54,795 nucleotides of DNA, from positions 42,555 through 97,349 of the forward strand of contig DKDI01000015.1 in NCBI GenBank assembly GCA_002449305.1, read 5' to 3'. Below the pieces are notes generated by a model that had not been told where the DNA came from, ran no database searches, and worked only from the letters and a program-made list of their open reading frames with translations. The stretch is from Treponema sp. UBA6852. Its GTDB lineage: Bacteria; Spirochaetota; Spirochaetia; Treponematales; Treponemataceae. The stretch's first letter is position 1. Each line of letters starts with the position of its first letter. Below are positions 26,366 to 34,381 of the stretch, one piece after another. A program made the translations under genes and the position numbers.

Positions 26366-27281
26366 AACTCTCTTTGAATGTTCCGAAGAATTTTTGGTTT
26401 ACCTTGGAAGTGTGCGCGGACTGTCTGAAAATACAGTTTTGTCTTACCGGCAGGATTTGGCTCATTTTTGCGAATTTTTTGGAAATGATAAATTGCCAGA
26501 AGAACTTACACTGGAAGATTTGCGGCTTTTTGTTGGAGAATTGAGCCGTAAAAAATATTCAGTGGCTTCTGTAAATAGAGTTATTTCCGCAGTCAGAGGA
26601 TTATTTGCATATTTAAAGAAATTTGGTTATATTTCTAAAAACGTTTCTTATGAGCTAAAGTGTCTTCGCCAGCCTAAAACACTTCCGCGCTTTATGTCTC
26701 AGACTGAAATTGACAATGTTTGCCGTCAGCCTGAAAAAAAAGAACTTTTGTGGGCATCAAGGGACAAGGCGATTTTTGAAATGATGTATTCTTCTGGATG
26801 CCGTGTGAGCGAGCTTGCTTCCTTGAAATTTCAGGATTTTACAAGTGATTTTAAAAGCGCGATTGTTACTGGAAAAGGAAAAAAAGACCGCCGCATTTAT
26901 TTTGAGCAGGACGCAAGAAACGCCCTTATGCTTTATTTGAAGGAACGGAAGGCAAGATTTCCGCAGGCTGAAAAAGGTTGTGCTTGTGAAGTAAGCAGAA
27001 TTTTTTTAAGCCAGAAAGGAACTGCGCTTTCAGCCCATGGAATTTGGTATATTGTGAGCCGCTATACAGGAATTGAAGGGACCGGCAGCCATGTTTCGCC
27101 TCATGCTTTTAGGCATACTTTTGCTACAGGAATGCTTAATTCTGGCGCGGACATAAGAGTTGTTCAGGAACTTCTTGGACATTCCAGCATAAGCACGACT
27201 CAGCGTTATACTCATGTAACTTTGGAACGTTTAAAAAAAGTATACAGCCAGGCGTTTCCGCATTCAGGAAAAAAAGACTGA
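26358..27281 (+). CDS. Tyrosine recombinase, XerC/XerD (CodV) type, second of two
   Basis: A recombinase of about 307 residues starting at the ATG at 26358, inside the topA stop region. The N-terminal core-binding domain includes YLGSVRGLSENTVLSYRQDL; the catalytic domain has Arg in SSGCRVSELASL, HAFRHTFATGML, the His of LLGHSSISTT, and Tyr in TTQRYTHV. The order topA-xer-hslV-hslU is the codV-type context seen in other bacteria, including B. subtilis. It is clearly different in sequence from the recombinase at 21519, so the two probably form the XerC/XerD pair. Confidence 0.93.
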   Translation: MPETLFECSEEFLVYLGSVRGLSENTVLSYRQDLAHFCEFFGNDKLPEELTLEDLRLFVGELSRKKYSVASVNRVISAVRGLFAYLKKFGYISKNVSYELKCLRQPKTLPRFMSQTEIDNVCRQPEKKELLWASRDKAIFEMMYSSGCRVSELASLKFQDFTSDFKSAIVTGKGKKDRRIYFEQDARNALMLYLKERKARFPQAEKGCACEVSRIFLSQKGTALSAHGIWYIVSRYTGIEGTGSHVSPHAFRHTFATGMLNSGADIRVVQELLGHSSISTTQRYTHVTLERLKKVYSQAFPHSGKKD

Positions 27282-27314
27282 AATAGAAATTGTCTGCATA
27301 GGAGAATAAAAATT

Positions 27315-27857
27315 ATGGGAAATGAAAATAAAATCCGCAGCACAACTGTAATTGCTGTAAGGAGAAATGGAAAAGTTGCTATGGCTGGAGACGGTCAGGT
27401 TACTATGGGAAACACAGTGATGAAAGGCAATGCTAAAAAAGTGCGCCGCATTTATGATGGCAAAGTTCTTACAGGATTTGCCGGAGCAACCGCAGATGCC
27501 TTTACTCTTTTTGATAAATTTGAAGAAAAACTCAAGACATTTAACGGAGACCTTACTCGTGCCGCTGTTGAGCTTGCTAAGTTGTGGCGCACAGAACGTT
27601 CAATGAGCAAGCTTGAGGCGCTTTTGCTTGTAGCTGATTCAAATAAAATTCTTTTGATTTCAGGAAGCGGAGACGTCATTGAGCCTGAAAACGATATTCT
27701 TGCGATTGGTTCTGGAGGAAATTATGCATACGCAGCGGCAATGGCTTATATGGAATCTTCCCAGTTTTCAGCAAAAGAAATAGCCCAGAAATCGCTTGCA
27801 ATAGCAGGACAAATTTGCATTTATACTAACAGCAACGTAGTAGTTGAGGAGCTTTAA
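27315..27857 (+). CDS. hslV: ATP-dependent protease peptidase subunit HslV
   Basis: A 180-residue N-terminal-nucleophile peptidase that forms a double hexamer inside HslUV. After a nine-residue leader the mature protein would begin at Thr10 (TTVIAVRRNGKVAMAGDGQVT, short form TTVIAVRRNGK), matching the catalytic threonine of the family. The ribosome site AGGAG is seen. Its stop lies 1 nt before the hslU ATG, and the hslU ribosome site is within its last codons, so the pair is translationally coupled. Confidence 0.97.
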   Translation: MGNENKIRSTTVIAVRRNGKVAMAGDGQVTMGNTVMKGNAKKVRRIYDGKVLTGFAGATADAFTLFDKFEEKLKTFNGDLTRAAVELAKLWRTERSMSKLEALLLVADSNKILLISGSGDVIEPENDILAIGSGGNYAYAAAMAYMESSQFSAKEIAQKSLAIAGQICIYTNSNVVVEEL

Positions 27858-27858
27858 T

Positions 27859-29382
27859 ATGACTGAAGAAATCAAGGCGCAGTCGAATTCAAAAGGAATT
27901 CCAGACGGACTTACTCCAGCGCAGATTGTTGAAAAACTTGACAATTATATAATCGGCCAGCAAAAGGCAAAGCGTTTTGTTGCAGTTGCTTTGCGAAACC
28001 GCCAGCGTAGAATAAAACTTCCAGAAGAAATCCGGGACGAAGTTGCGCCAAAGAATATTTTGATGATGGGACCAACTGGAGTTGGAAAAACTGAAATTGC
28101 TCGCCGCCTTGCAAAACTTTGCGGAGCGCCATTCTTGAAAGTGGAAGCCACAAAATATACGGAAGTTGGCTATGTTGGCCGCGATGTTGAAAGTATGGTC
28201 CGCGATCTTATGGCAGTTGGCTATAACATGGTAAAGGCTGAAATGCAGGAGAAATTGCGTGAAAAATGCATTCCTATGGTGGAAGACCAGCTGCTTGATT
28301 TGCTTTTGCCTGGAAGTTCTGGCAAGAAAAAACGCAAGGATTCCTCTCCAAAAAGAGATGTCCATGTGCTTGGAAATATATTTGGTGAGTCAAGTCCGAT
28401 TCAGGGAAGCTTGATTCAAGTTGATATTCCAAAAGAAAATCCTGTTCAAGAAGAGCTGCAAGAAGAAATTGAAGAAGATACTTCAACTCACGAGGATATG
28501 GCTTCTACACGTGAAAAATTCAGGACAATGCTCCGTGAGGGTAAGCTCGAAGACCGCATTGTGGAAATAACAGTTCACCGTCAGCCTTCATTTAGCATGA
28601 ACATGATGGGAGCAAGCAATCCTGAAGACCTTGAAGAAAGCATAAACGGACTTCAGGAGCTTCTTTCAGGCGGAAGATCAAAAAGACGCAGTGTAACTGT
28701 TCGCGAAGCACGCCAAATTCTTATGGCGGATACTCTTGAGCGAAATACAGACAGTGACAAGGCTGCTGATGAGGCGAAAAAAAGAGTAGAGCAAAGCGGA
28801 ATTATTTTTATAGATGAAATTGACAAGATTGCAACTCACGGTGGTGAAGGCGACCGTCAGGCAGTCAGTAGGGAAGGAGTTCAGCGGGACATTCTTCCTA
28901 TTGTTGAAGGAAGCGATGTGAATACAAAATGGGGCGTGGTAAATACAACTCATATTTTGTTTATCGGAGCTGGAGCTTTCAGTGTATCTGCCCCTAGCGA
29001 TCTTATCCCGGAACTCCAAGGTAGATTTCCTCTTCGCGTGGAATTGGAGCCGCTCAAAAAAGAAGATTTCAAGCGCATACTTACCGAGCCAAAAAACGCT
29101 CTTGTGAAGCAGTATGAAGCTCTTCTTGCCACTGAAGGCGTAACACTCAAGTTTGCGGACGAAGCTATTGACCGCATGAGTTTTATTGCGGAAGATGTAA
29201 ATTCTCACAGTGAAAATATAGGCGCGCGCAGACTTCATACTATAATGGAAACTGTTCTTGAGGAATTAAGCTTTGATGCTGACCGCCATGCAGGTGAAAC
29301 TATAACAATTGACAGCAAGTATGTTGATGAAAAACTGAATGGTGTAATCCAAAATCAGAATTTGGAGCGTTATATACTCTAG
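27859..29382 (+). CDS. hslU: HslUV unfoldase subunit HslU
   Basis: About 507 residues of a AAA+ ATPase that unfolds substrates for HslV. Walker A GPTGVGKTEIARRLAK, Walker B IIFIDEIDKIA, sensor and arginine-finger segments (LQGRFPLRVEL; NIGARRLHT) are present. The inserted I domain (about 150-270) is acidic and long. The C-terminus LERYIL matches the HslV-activating tail. ATG 27859 is chosen with GAGGAG seven nt upstream; the longer start at 27844 lies within that site. A terminator follows. Confidence 0.97.
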   Translation: MTEEIKAQSNSKGIPDGLTPAQIVEKLDNYIIGQQKAKRFVAVALRNRQRRIKLPEEIRDEVAPKNILMMGPTGVGKTEIARRLAKLCGAPFLKVEATKYTEVGYVGRDVESMVRDLMAVGYNMVKAEMQEKLREKCIPMVEDQLLDLLLPGSSGKKKRKDSSPKRDVHVLGNIFGESSPIQGSLIQVDIPKENPVQEELQEEIEEDTSTHEDMASTREKFRTMLREGKLEDRIVEITVHRQPSFSMNMMGASNPEDLEESINGLQELLSGGRSKRRSVTVREARQILMADTLERNTDSDKAADEAKKRVEQSGIIFIDEIDKIATHGGEGDRQAVSREGVQRDILPIVEGSDVNTKWGVVNTTHILFIGAGAFSVSAPSDLIPELQGRFPLRVELEPLKKEDFKRILTEPKNALVKQYEALLATEGVTLKFADEAIDRMSFIAEDVNSHSENIGARRLHTIMETVLEELSFDADRHAGETITIDSKYVDEKLNGVIQNQNLERYIL

Positions 29383-29410
29383 TCATTTTTATATTCTAAA
29401 GCAAACAAAA

Positions 29411-29453
29411 AAGGACTTGGAACTGTTTTTCAGAACCAAGTCCTTCATTTTTT
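29411..29453. terminator. Bidirectional terminator between hslU and secA
   Basis: AAGGACTTGG (29411-29420) pairs with CCAAGTCCTT (29436-29445), with an inner CTG/CAG pair around a T5 loop. The plus strand continues into a long T run; the minus strand has T6 after the stem. It fits the convergent hslU and secA ends. Confidence 0.9.
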
Positions 29454-29472
29454 TTTAGATGGAATTTATTGC

Positions 29473-32211
29473 TTAGGAATTTCTTCCGCAGCAGTTTTTG
29501 TATTTTTTTCCGCTTCCGCATGGGCATGGATCGTTTCTGCCTACTTTTGGAACAGATCTAGTTACTGTTACGCTTTGACCTTGCCTTCCGCTTTTCATTG
29601 CTGAATTCTGAGCGGCCTGTTGCGCGCTTCTTGCCATTGACTGCGCTTCCTGATGCTGTGCATTCATCTGGCGAGGCTGCTGGCGTGGAGGCTGAGAGCC
29701 GACTTGAACTTTTACCTTGAATACTCTGCTTGTTACAGAATCTCTTATGTTGTCAAGCATTTCGTCAAATTGATTGAATCCGTCAATTTTATATTCTGTG
29801 AGCGGATTTTTGCTTCCGTAAGAACGCAAGTGAACGGCTTCTCTTAGTCCGTCAAGGAATTCAAGTTGATCAAGCCATTTTTTATCAATCATCTGAATGT
29901 ACTGGTAGCGGATAAACATATTCAGGCTTTGTTTTCCGGCAAGCATTTCCTTTTGTGTCAAGTCATTCTGAAGAGCCGCATCAACTCCTTCCTCTGTAAG
30001 CTGATCATAAGAAAGCTGCTGACCGAATGTGTTGTATATTTTGTCTGCAAGCGCGCTTTGTGATGGATTCCTTTCATGCTTGAACTCTTCGAAAATTTCA
30101 GAGACAGTTTCTTTTGCATTGTTCATAACTCTGCCGCTCAAGTCTTCGTCTACAAGAATTTCATCACGCTGGTCATAAATAAATTTTCTCTGCTGATTCA
30201 AAACGTCATCATAGTCAAGAAGATTTTTTCTTATTTCAAAGTTTCTTTCTTCTACTTTTTTCTGGGCTTTTTCAATTGAGCGGTTAAGCATAGGGTGATT
30301 TATTGGTTCTCCAGGCTGCATTCCGATTCTGCTCATAATGGCTTTCATCTTTTCGCCGCCAAACAGCCTCATAAGATCGTCGTCCATTGAAATGTAGAAT
30401 TTGCTTCTTCCAGGGTCTCCCTGTCGTCCAGAGCGTCCGCGAAGCTGATTGTCAATACGGCGGCTTTCATGGCGTTCAGAGCCGATTACGTAAAGTCCGC
30501 CAAGGTTTTTTACTTCCTCGTAGTCTTTTTTCCACTGTTCCTTTTCAATTTTAAGAGCTTCATCAAACTGCTCCTGAGATGCTTCTGTTCCGACTTTTTT
30601 TCTTGCTCTAGTTTCAGGACTTCCGCCGAGCTTGATGTCTGTACCGCGTCCTGCCATGTTTGTTGCGACAGTTACGGCTCCTTTTGCTCCGGCTTCAGCA
30701 ATAATCAAAGCTTCACGTGCATGGTTTTTTGCGTTAAGAACTTCATGGCGAATTCCTTTTCTTGTAAGAATTGCCGAAAGATGCTCTGATTTTTCTACGG
30801 AAACTGTTCCGATTAAAACTGGCTGGCCCTTTTTGTGCGCTTCTTCAACTTCTTTTGAAATCGCAATCCATTTGTCGCTTTCGTTCAGGTAAACTTCATC
30901 GTCTTCATCAATGCGGGCAACAGGCTTGTTTGTTGGAATTACGACAACATCTAGATTGTAAATTTTGTCGAATTCTACAGCCTCTGTTGCAGCGGTTCCT
31001 GTCATTCCAGAAAGCTTGTCATACATTCTGAAGAAATTCTGGAATGTGATTGTCGCAAGCGTTCTGTTTCGCTGGGCAATCTTTAAATGCTCCTTTGCTT
31101 CTATTGCCTGATGAAGTCCGTCTCCGTATCTTCTTCCTTCAAGAATGCGTCCTGTAAATTCGTCAACAATCTGAACTTGTCCGTCTTTTACAACATAATC
31201 AACATCAGGATGATAAAGTGTATGAGCCCTCAGCGCCTGTGTAAAATAATGCACAAATTCAAAATTTTGCTCGTCAAAAACAGTTGTTCCCGGCTCAATA
31301 AGATTGTGGGAAAGAAGTATGTCGTTTATTTTGTTCATTCCCTTGTCTGTAAATGAAACGCGCTTGCTTTTTTCATCCAACTTGTAGTCGCCTTCGAGAG
31401 CCGCGCGCTGTTCGGGAGTCATTTCAACTTCGTCTGGATAGTCGTTTGTCTTTGGATCTTTTTTGACTTCCGTGAACATTCCAATGTATTTGTCAACTTC
31501 ATGGAATTTGAAAGTGTCGTCTTCGCCTTGTCCTGAAATGATAAGCGGAGTTCTTGCTTCATCGATAAGAATAGAGTCGATTTCGTCCACAATGCAGAAG
31601 TTGAATCCGCGCTGAACTTTGCGGGAAGCGTCAATCTGCATATTGTCACGCAAGTAGTCAAATCCGAACTCGTTGTTTGTTCCGTAAGTCAGGTCGCAGT
31701 TGTAAGCGGCTTTTCTTGCGTCGTTGTCCATGTTGCTTAAGATGCAGCCTACAGTTTGACCAAGGAATCTGTAGATGCGTCCCATCCACTGGCTGTCGCG
31801 CTCTGCAAGGTAATCGTTTACAGTAACAATGTGAACGCCTTTTCCGCTAAGAGAATTAAGGTAGGCGGCGCAAACGCACATAAGTGTTTTTCCTTCGCCG
31901 GTCTTCATTTCTGTTATTCTGCCGGAATGAAGGACAAGGGAACCCATGAGCTGGCATGGATATGCGCGCTCTCCAAGAACCCTTTTTGCCGCTTCTCTTG
32001 CCAATGCAAATGCATCCACAAGAATATCATCGAGAGTCTCGCCCTTTGCAAGACGCTCTTTTAGAATTTTTGTCTGTTCAGGAAACTGCTCGTCAGAAAA
32101 TGCCTGTGCCCAGCTTTCTCTAGCTTCAATCTGTGCAACAACAGGCTTCAGTGCTTTTACAGCGCGGTCATTTGCCGAACCGAAAATAAGTGTTAATAAT
32201 TTGTCAAACAT
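29473..32211 (-). CDS. secA: Preprotein translocase ATPase SecA
   Basis: The 912-residue motor drives proteins through SecYEG. Seen: Walker A in MKTGEGKTLMC, the DEAD-like box in VDEIDSILIDEARTPLIISG, the PPXD region, GMTGTAATEA, ATNMAGRGTDIKLGG, and GSERHESRRIDNQLRGRSGRQGD (short form QLRGRSGRQGDPG). The Gln/Ala-rich linker ends in an intact zinc SEC-C tail, CPCGSGKKYKNCC, which binds SecB or phospholipid in other species. It has no ribosome site; its -10 is nine nt from the ATG. Confidence 0.98.
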   Translation of the reverse strand: MFDKLLTLIFGSANDRAVKALKPVVAQIEARESWAQAFSDEQFPEQTKILKERLAKGETLDDILVDAFALAREAAKRVLGERAYPCQLMGSLVLHSGRITEMKTGEGKTLMCVCAAYLNSLSGKGVHIVTVNDYLAERDSQWMGRIYRFLGQTVGCILSNMDNDARKAAYNCDLTYGTNNEFGFDYLRDNMQIDASRKVQRGFNFCIVDEIDSILIDEARTPLIISGQGEDDTFKFHEVDKYIGMFTEVKKDPKTNDYPDEVEMTPEQRAALEGDYKLDEKSKRVSFTDKGMNKINDILLSHNLIEPGTTVFDEQNFEFVHYFTQALRAHTLYHPDVDYVVKDGQVQIVDEFTGRILEGRRYGDGLHQAIEAKEHLKIAQRNRTLATITFQNFFRMYDKLSGMTGTAATEAVEFDKIYNLDVVVIPTNKPVARIDEDDEVYLNESDKWIAISKEVEEAHKKGQPVLIGTVSVEKSEHLSAILTRKGIRHEVLNAKNHAREALIIAEAGAKGAVTVATNMAGRGTDIKLGGSPETRARKKVGTEASQEQFDEALKIEKEQWKKDYEEVKNLGGLYVIGSERHESRRIDNQLRGRSGRQGDPGRSKFYISMDDDLMRLFGGEKMKAIMSRIGMQPGEPINHPMLNRSIEKAQKKVEERNFEIRKNLLDYDDVLNQQRKFIYDQRDEILVDEDLSGRVMNNAKETVSEIFEEFKHERNPSQSALADKIYNTFGQQLSYDQLTEEGVDAALQNDLTQKEMLAGKQSLNMFIRYQYIQMIDKKWLDQLEFLDGLREAVHLRSYGSKNPLTEYKIDGFNQFDEMLDNIRDSVTSRVFKVKVQVGSQPPRQQPRQMNAQHQEAQSMARSAQQAAQNSAMKSGRQGQSVTVTRSVPKVGRNDPCPCGSGKKYKNCCGRNS

Positions 32212-32220
32212 AATGCAGTA

Positions 32221-32249
32221 AATATATAAAATTTTCTATATATTTGCAA
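32221..32249 (-). promoter_or_regulatory. Putative leaderless promoter of secA
   Basis: On the minus strand, TTGCAA (32244-32249), a 17-nt spacer and TATATT (complement of 32221-32226) stand nine nt from the ATG at 32211. A start at the usual distance leaves zero to three leader bases. Confidence 0.5.
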
Positions 32250-32316
32250 CTTTCTGAAACTTTGGCTGTCTAAGACTATAGTGATTTGAAGTTCATTTTC
32301 TGCGGAAGTATTTCGC

Positions 32317-32350
32317 TTGAAATGAATGACATTTTGTATTAAAATGTCAT
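32317..32350 (+). promoter_or_regulatory. Promoter and palindromic operator of the acyl-CoA synthetase gene
   Basis: TTGAAA (32317-32322), 17 nt, TAAAAT (32340-32345). A perfect inverted repeat, ATGACATTTT (32326-32335) and AAAATGTCAT (32341-32350) around GTATT, covers the spacer and the -10. This is the ideal place for a repressor, for example a TetR- or GntR-type regulator of fatty acid use; the regulator is not in the window. Confidence 0.7.
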
Positions 32351-32386
32351 AAAAACTTTTTACCACACTGTTTTTAAGAGGAATAT

Positions 32387-34081
32387 ATGGCACTTTATCA
32401 TGATTTTTTAGTTGAAGACAGAGAGTTTGCTTCCTACGATGACTTGAAGGCGCATTGCCGCTTGAAGGCTCCGGAAAATTTCAATTTTGCCTATGACATT
32501 GTAGACCGCTACACTGTTACAGAGCCGGGAAAAAGAGCTCTTGTGTGGTGCGATGATGACGGCGAAGAGCATACTTGGACATTCGAGCAGATTTCAGCTG
32601 ATTCAAAGCGGACTGCATATTTTCTTGCTTCTCAAGGAATAAAAAAAGGCGATGCCGTTATGATGATTTTGCGCCGCCGCTACGAATGGTGGTGGGTAAT
32701 GATGGCGCTTCATAGAATCGGGGCAATCGCAGTTCCGGCTACAGACCAGCTGCTTCAAAAAGACATCGAGTACCGCACAAACGCTGCGGAAATCAAGATG
32801 ATTATTTCTTATGACAATCCGGCGGTTCAGTCTGAAATTGAAAAAGCTCTTCCAAATTCCCCGACTGTAAAAAAACTTGTTACTGTAGGACCTTCACGTG
32901 AAGGCTGGATTGACTTCCATGCTGAAGTTGACAAGTGCGTCCCAGAATTTCCGCGCCCGGTAGGAGATGCCGCAGTTCACAGCGAAGACCCTATGCTTCT
33001 TTACTTTACGTCAGGAACTTCAGGCTATCCAAAGATGGTTCTGCACAATTACCTTTATCCGATTGGGCATCTTATAACTGCAAAATACTGGCATGGAGTT
33101 CAGGACAATGGACTTCATCTTGCTGTTTCTGAAACTGGCTGGGGAAAAGCTGTCTGGGGAAAACTCTACGGACAGTGGATTTGCGGAAGCGCGGTTTTTG
33201 TTTACGATATGCACAGCTTTAAGCCGGACAAGATGCTTCAGAAAATCGCAAAGTACGGAATTACAACTTTCTGCGCGCCTCCAACTGTTTACCGCTACCT
33301 CATCAGGCAGGACCTTTCAAAGTACGACATCAGCAGTGTAGTGCGTTTTGCGACTGCGGGAGAAGCTCTTAACGGCGAAGTTTACAACAAGTTTATTGAG
33401 CAGACAGGAAAGAAAATCTACGAAGGCTACGGTCAGACTGAATCCACAATTATCTGCGGAAACTTTCTTGACGCTGTTGTTCGTCCTGGCTCAATGGGCC
33501 GTCCGTCTCCTGTTTATGACGTTTCTGTTGTAAATGCCAGCGGAAAACCTGTTCCTGCAGGTGAAGTCGGCGAACTTGTAATCCACTTGGATAAAGGACA
33601 TCCGTTCGGGCTTCTTTCTGGATACTACCGCGATGTTGCTCTTACAGCTAATGCTTTTGACGGAGGCGTTTACCATACTGGAGACACAGTTTATATGGAT
33701 GAAGACGGCTACGTTTGGTTCGTTGGAAGAAAAGACGACATCATCAAGTCTTCCGGATTCAGAATCAGTCCGTTTGAAGTTGAGTCTGTTCTTCAGCAGC
33801 ATCCGGCTGTAATGGAATGCGCGGTTACAGGCGTTCCTGATGAAAAAAGAGGACAAGCTGTAAAGGCTACAATCGTTCTTTCTCCGGGATACGAGGCTTC
33901 CGAAGAACTTGAGCATGAACTTTTTGACTTTGTAAAGCACGAGACTGCGCTTTTCAAGTGTCCTAGAATAATTGAGTTTGTGCATGAGCTTCCAAAGACA
34001 ATCAGTGGAAAAATCCGCCGTGTAGAAATCCGTGAAAAGGATGCCGGTGTAGATGTAGACAAAGTTAAGCAAGAATTCTAA
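32387..34081 (+). CDS. AMP-forming acyl-CoA synthetase (acetyl/medium-chain type)
   Basis: The 564-residue enzyme activates a carboxylic acid with ATP and CoA. The AMP-binding loop YFTSGTSGYPKMVLHNY, GEALNGEV, YGQTEST and YHTGDTVYMDEDGYVWFVGR (short form HTGDTVYMDEDGY) and the C-terminal catalytic Lys in PKTISGKIRR are intact. The overall layout resembles medium-chain acyl-CoA synthetases more than classical Acs, which is longer. It stands alone between secA and a repeat element, behind a strong promoter with a palindromic operator. Ribosome site AGAGGA. The natural acid substrate is unknown. Confidence 0.9.
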   Translation: MALYHDFLVEDREFASYDDLKAHCRLKAPENFNFAYDIVDRYTVTEPGKRALVWCDDDGEEHTWTFEQISADSKRTAYFLASQGIKKGDAVMMILRRRYEWWWVMMALHRIGAIAVPATDQLLQKDIEYRTNAAEIKMIISYDNPAVQSEIEKALPNSPTVKKLVTVGPSREGWIDFHAEVDKCVPEFPRPVGDAAVHSEDPMLLYFTSGTSGYPKMVLHNYLYPIGHLITAKYWHGVQDNGLHLAVSETGWGKAVWGKLYGQWICGSAVFVYDMHSFKPDKMLQKIAKYGITTFCAPPTVYRYLIRQDLSKYDISSVVRFATAGEALNGEVYNKFIEQTGKKIYEGYGQTESTIICGNFLDAVVRPGSMGRPSPVYDVSVVNASGKPVPAGEVGELVIHLDKGHPFGLLSGYYRDVALTANAFDGGVYHTGDTVYMDEDGYVWFVGRKDDIIKSSGFRISPFEVESVLQQHPAVMECAVTGVPDEKRGQAVKATIVLSPGYEASEELEHELFDFVKHETALFKCPRIIEFVHELPKTISGKIRRVEIREKDAGVDVDKVKQEF

Positions 34082-34102
34082 GCCGGACAAAGCTTATAAA
34101 AC

Positions 34103-34147
34103 TGCCGTCATTTTAGTGTAAAATGCTAATCTGGCGGCTTTTTTTTG
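34103..34147 (+). terminator. Terminator after the acyl-CoA synthetase gene
   Basis: GCCG (34104-34107) and CGGC (34135-34138) enclose an inner CATTTTA-GTG-TAAAATG hairpin, and eight T follow. The stem is irregular, so efficiency is uncertain. Confidence 0.6.
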
Positions 34148-34193
34148 TTCCGGGAGGCTTCGGCAGGCTGCAAAATGTTTTCTTAGTCCAAAT

Positions 34194-34373
34194 GTCGAGT
34201 TTTGATAAGAACAGTAATTTAAGTGTCATTCCCGTGCTACGACACTGCGATGGTTACGCAGTAAACTCGATCAGGAATCTGTTGGAAATTTTCAATAGAT
34301 TATCAACCGAATTTCTTTCAGAAACATCGCAGGGTCAAGCCCGATAATGACATTAAATTATAAAACTCGAAAT
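34194..34373 (-). repeat. Dispersed MITE-like element, fullest copy, with terminal inverted repeats
   Basis: The left end reads TCGAGTTTTGATAAGAACAG, then TAATTTAAGTGTCATT; the right end, reversed, reads TCGAGTTTTATAATTTAATG, then TCATT. These are inverted copies differing mainly by a short deletion. Between them, in reverse orientation, are the modules seen at 1-93 (TCGGTTGATAATCT; CAACAGATTCC) and a GTGCTACGACAC hairpin. It is about 180 bp with no transposase. It fills most of the roughly 300-nt gap between the acyl-CoA synthetase and priA genes. Confidence 0.75.
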
Positions 34374-34381
34374 TAAGGCTA

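Noticed and set aside
34123..34347. A 74-codon plus-strand open frame after the acyl-CoA synthetase gene
   Set aside because: It begins in the terminator and runs through the MITE-like repeat; no ribosome site and no recognisable protein pattern.
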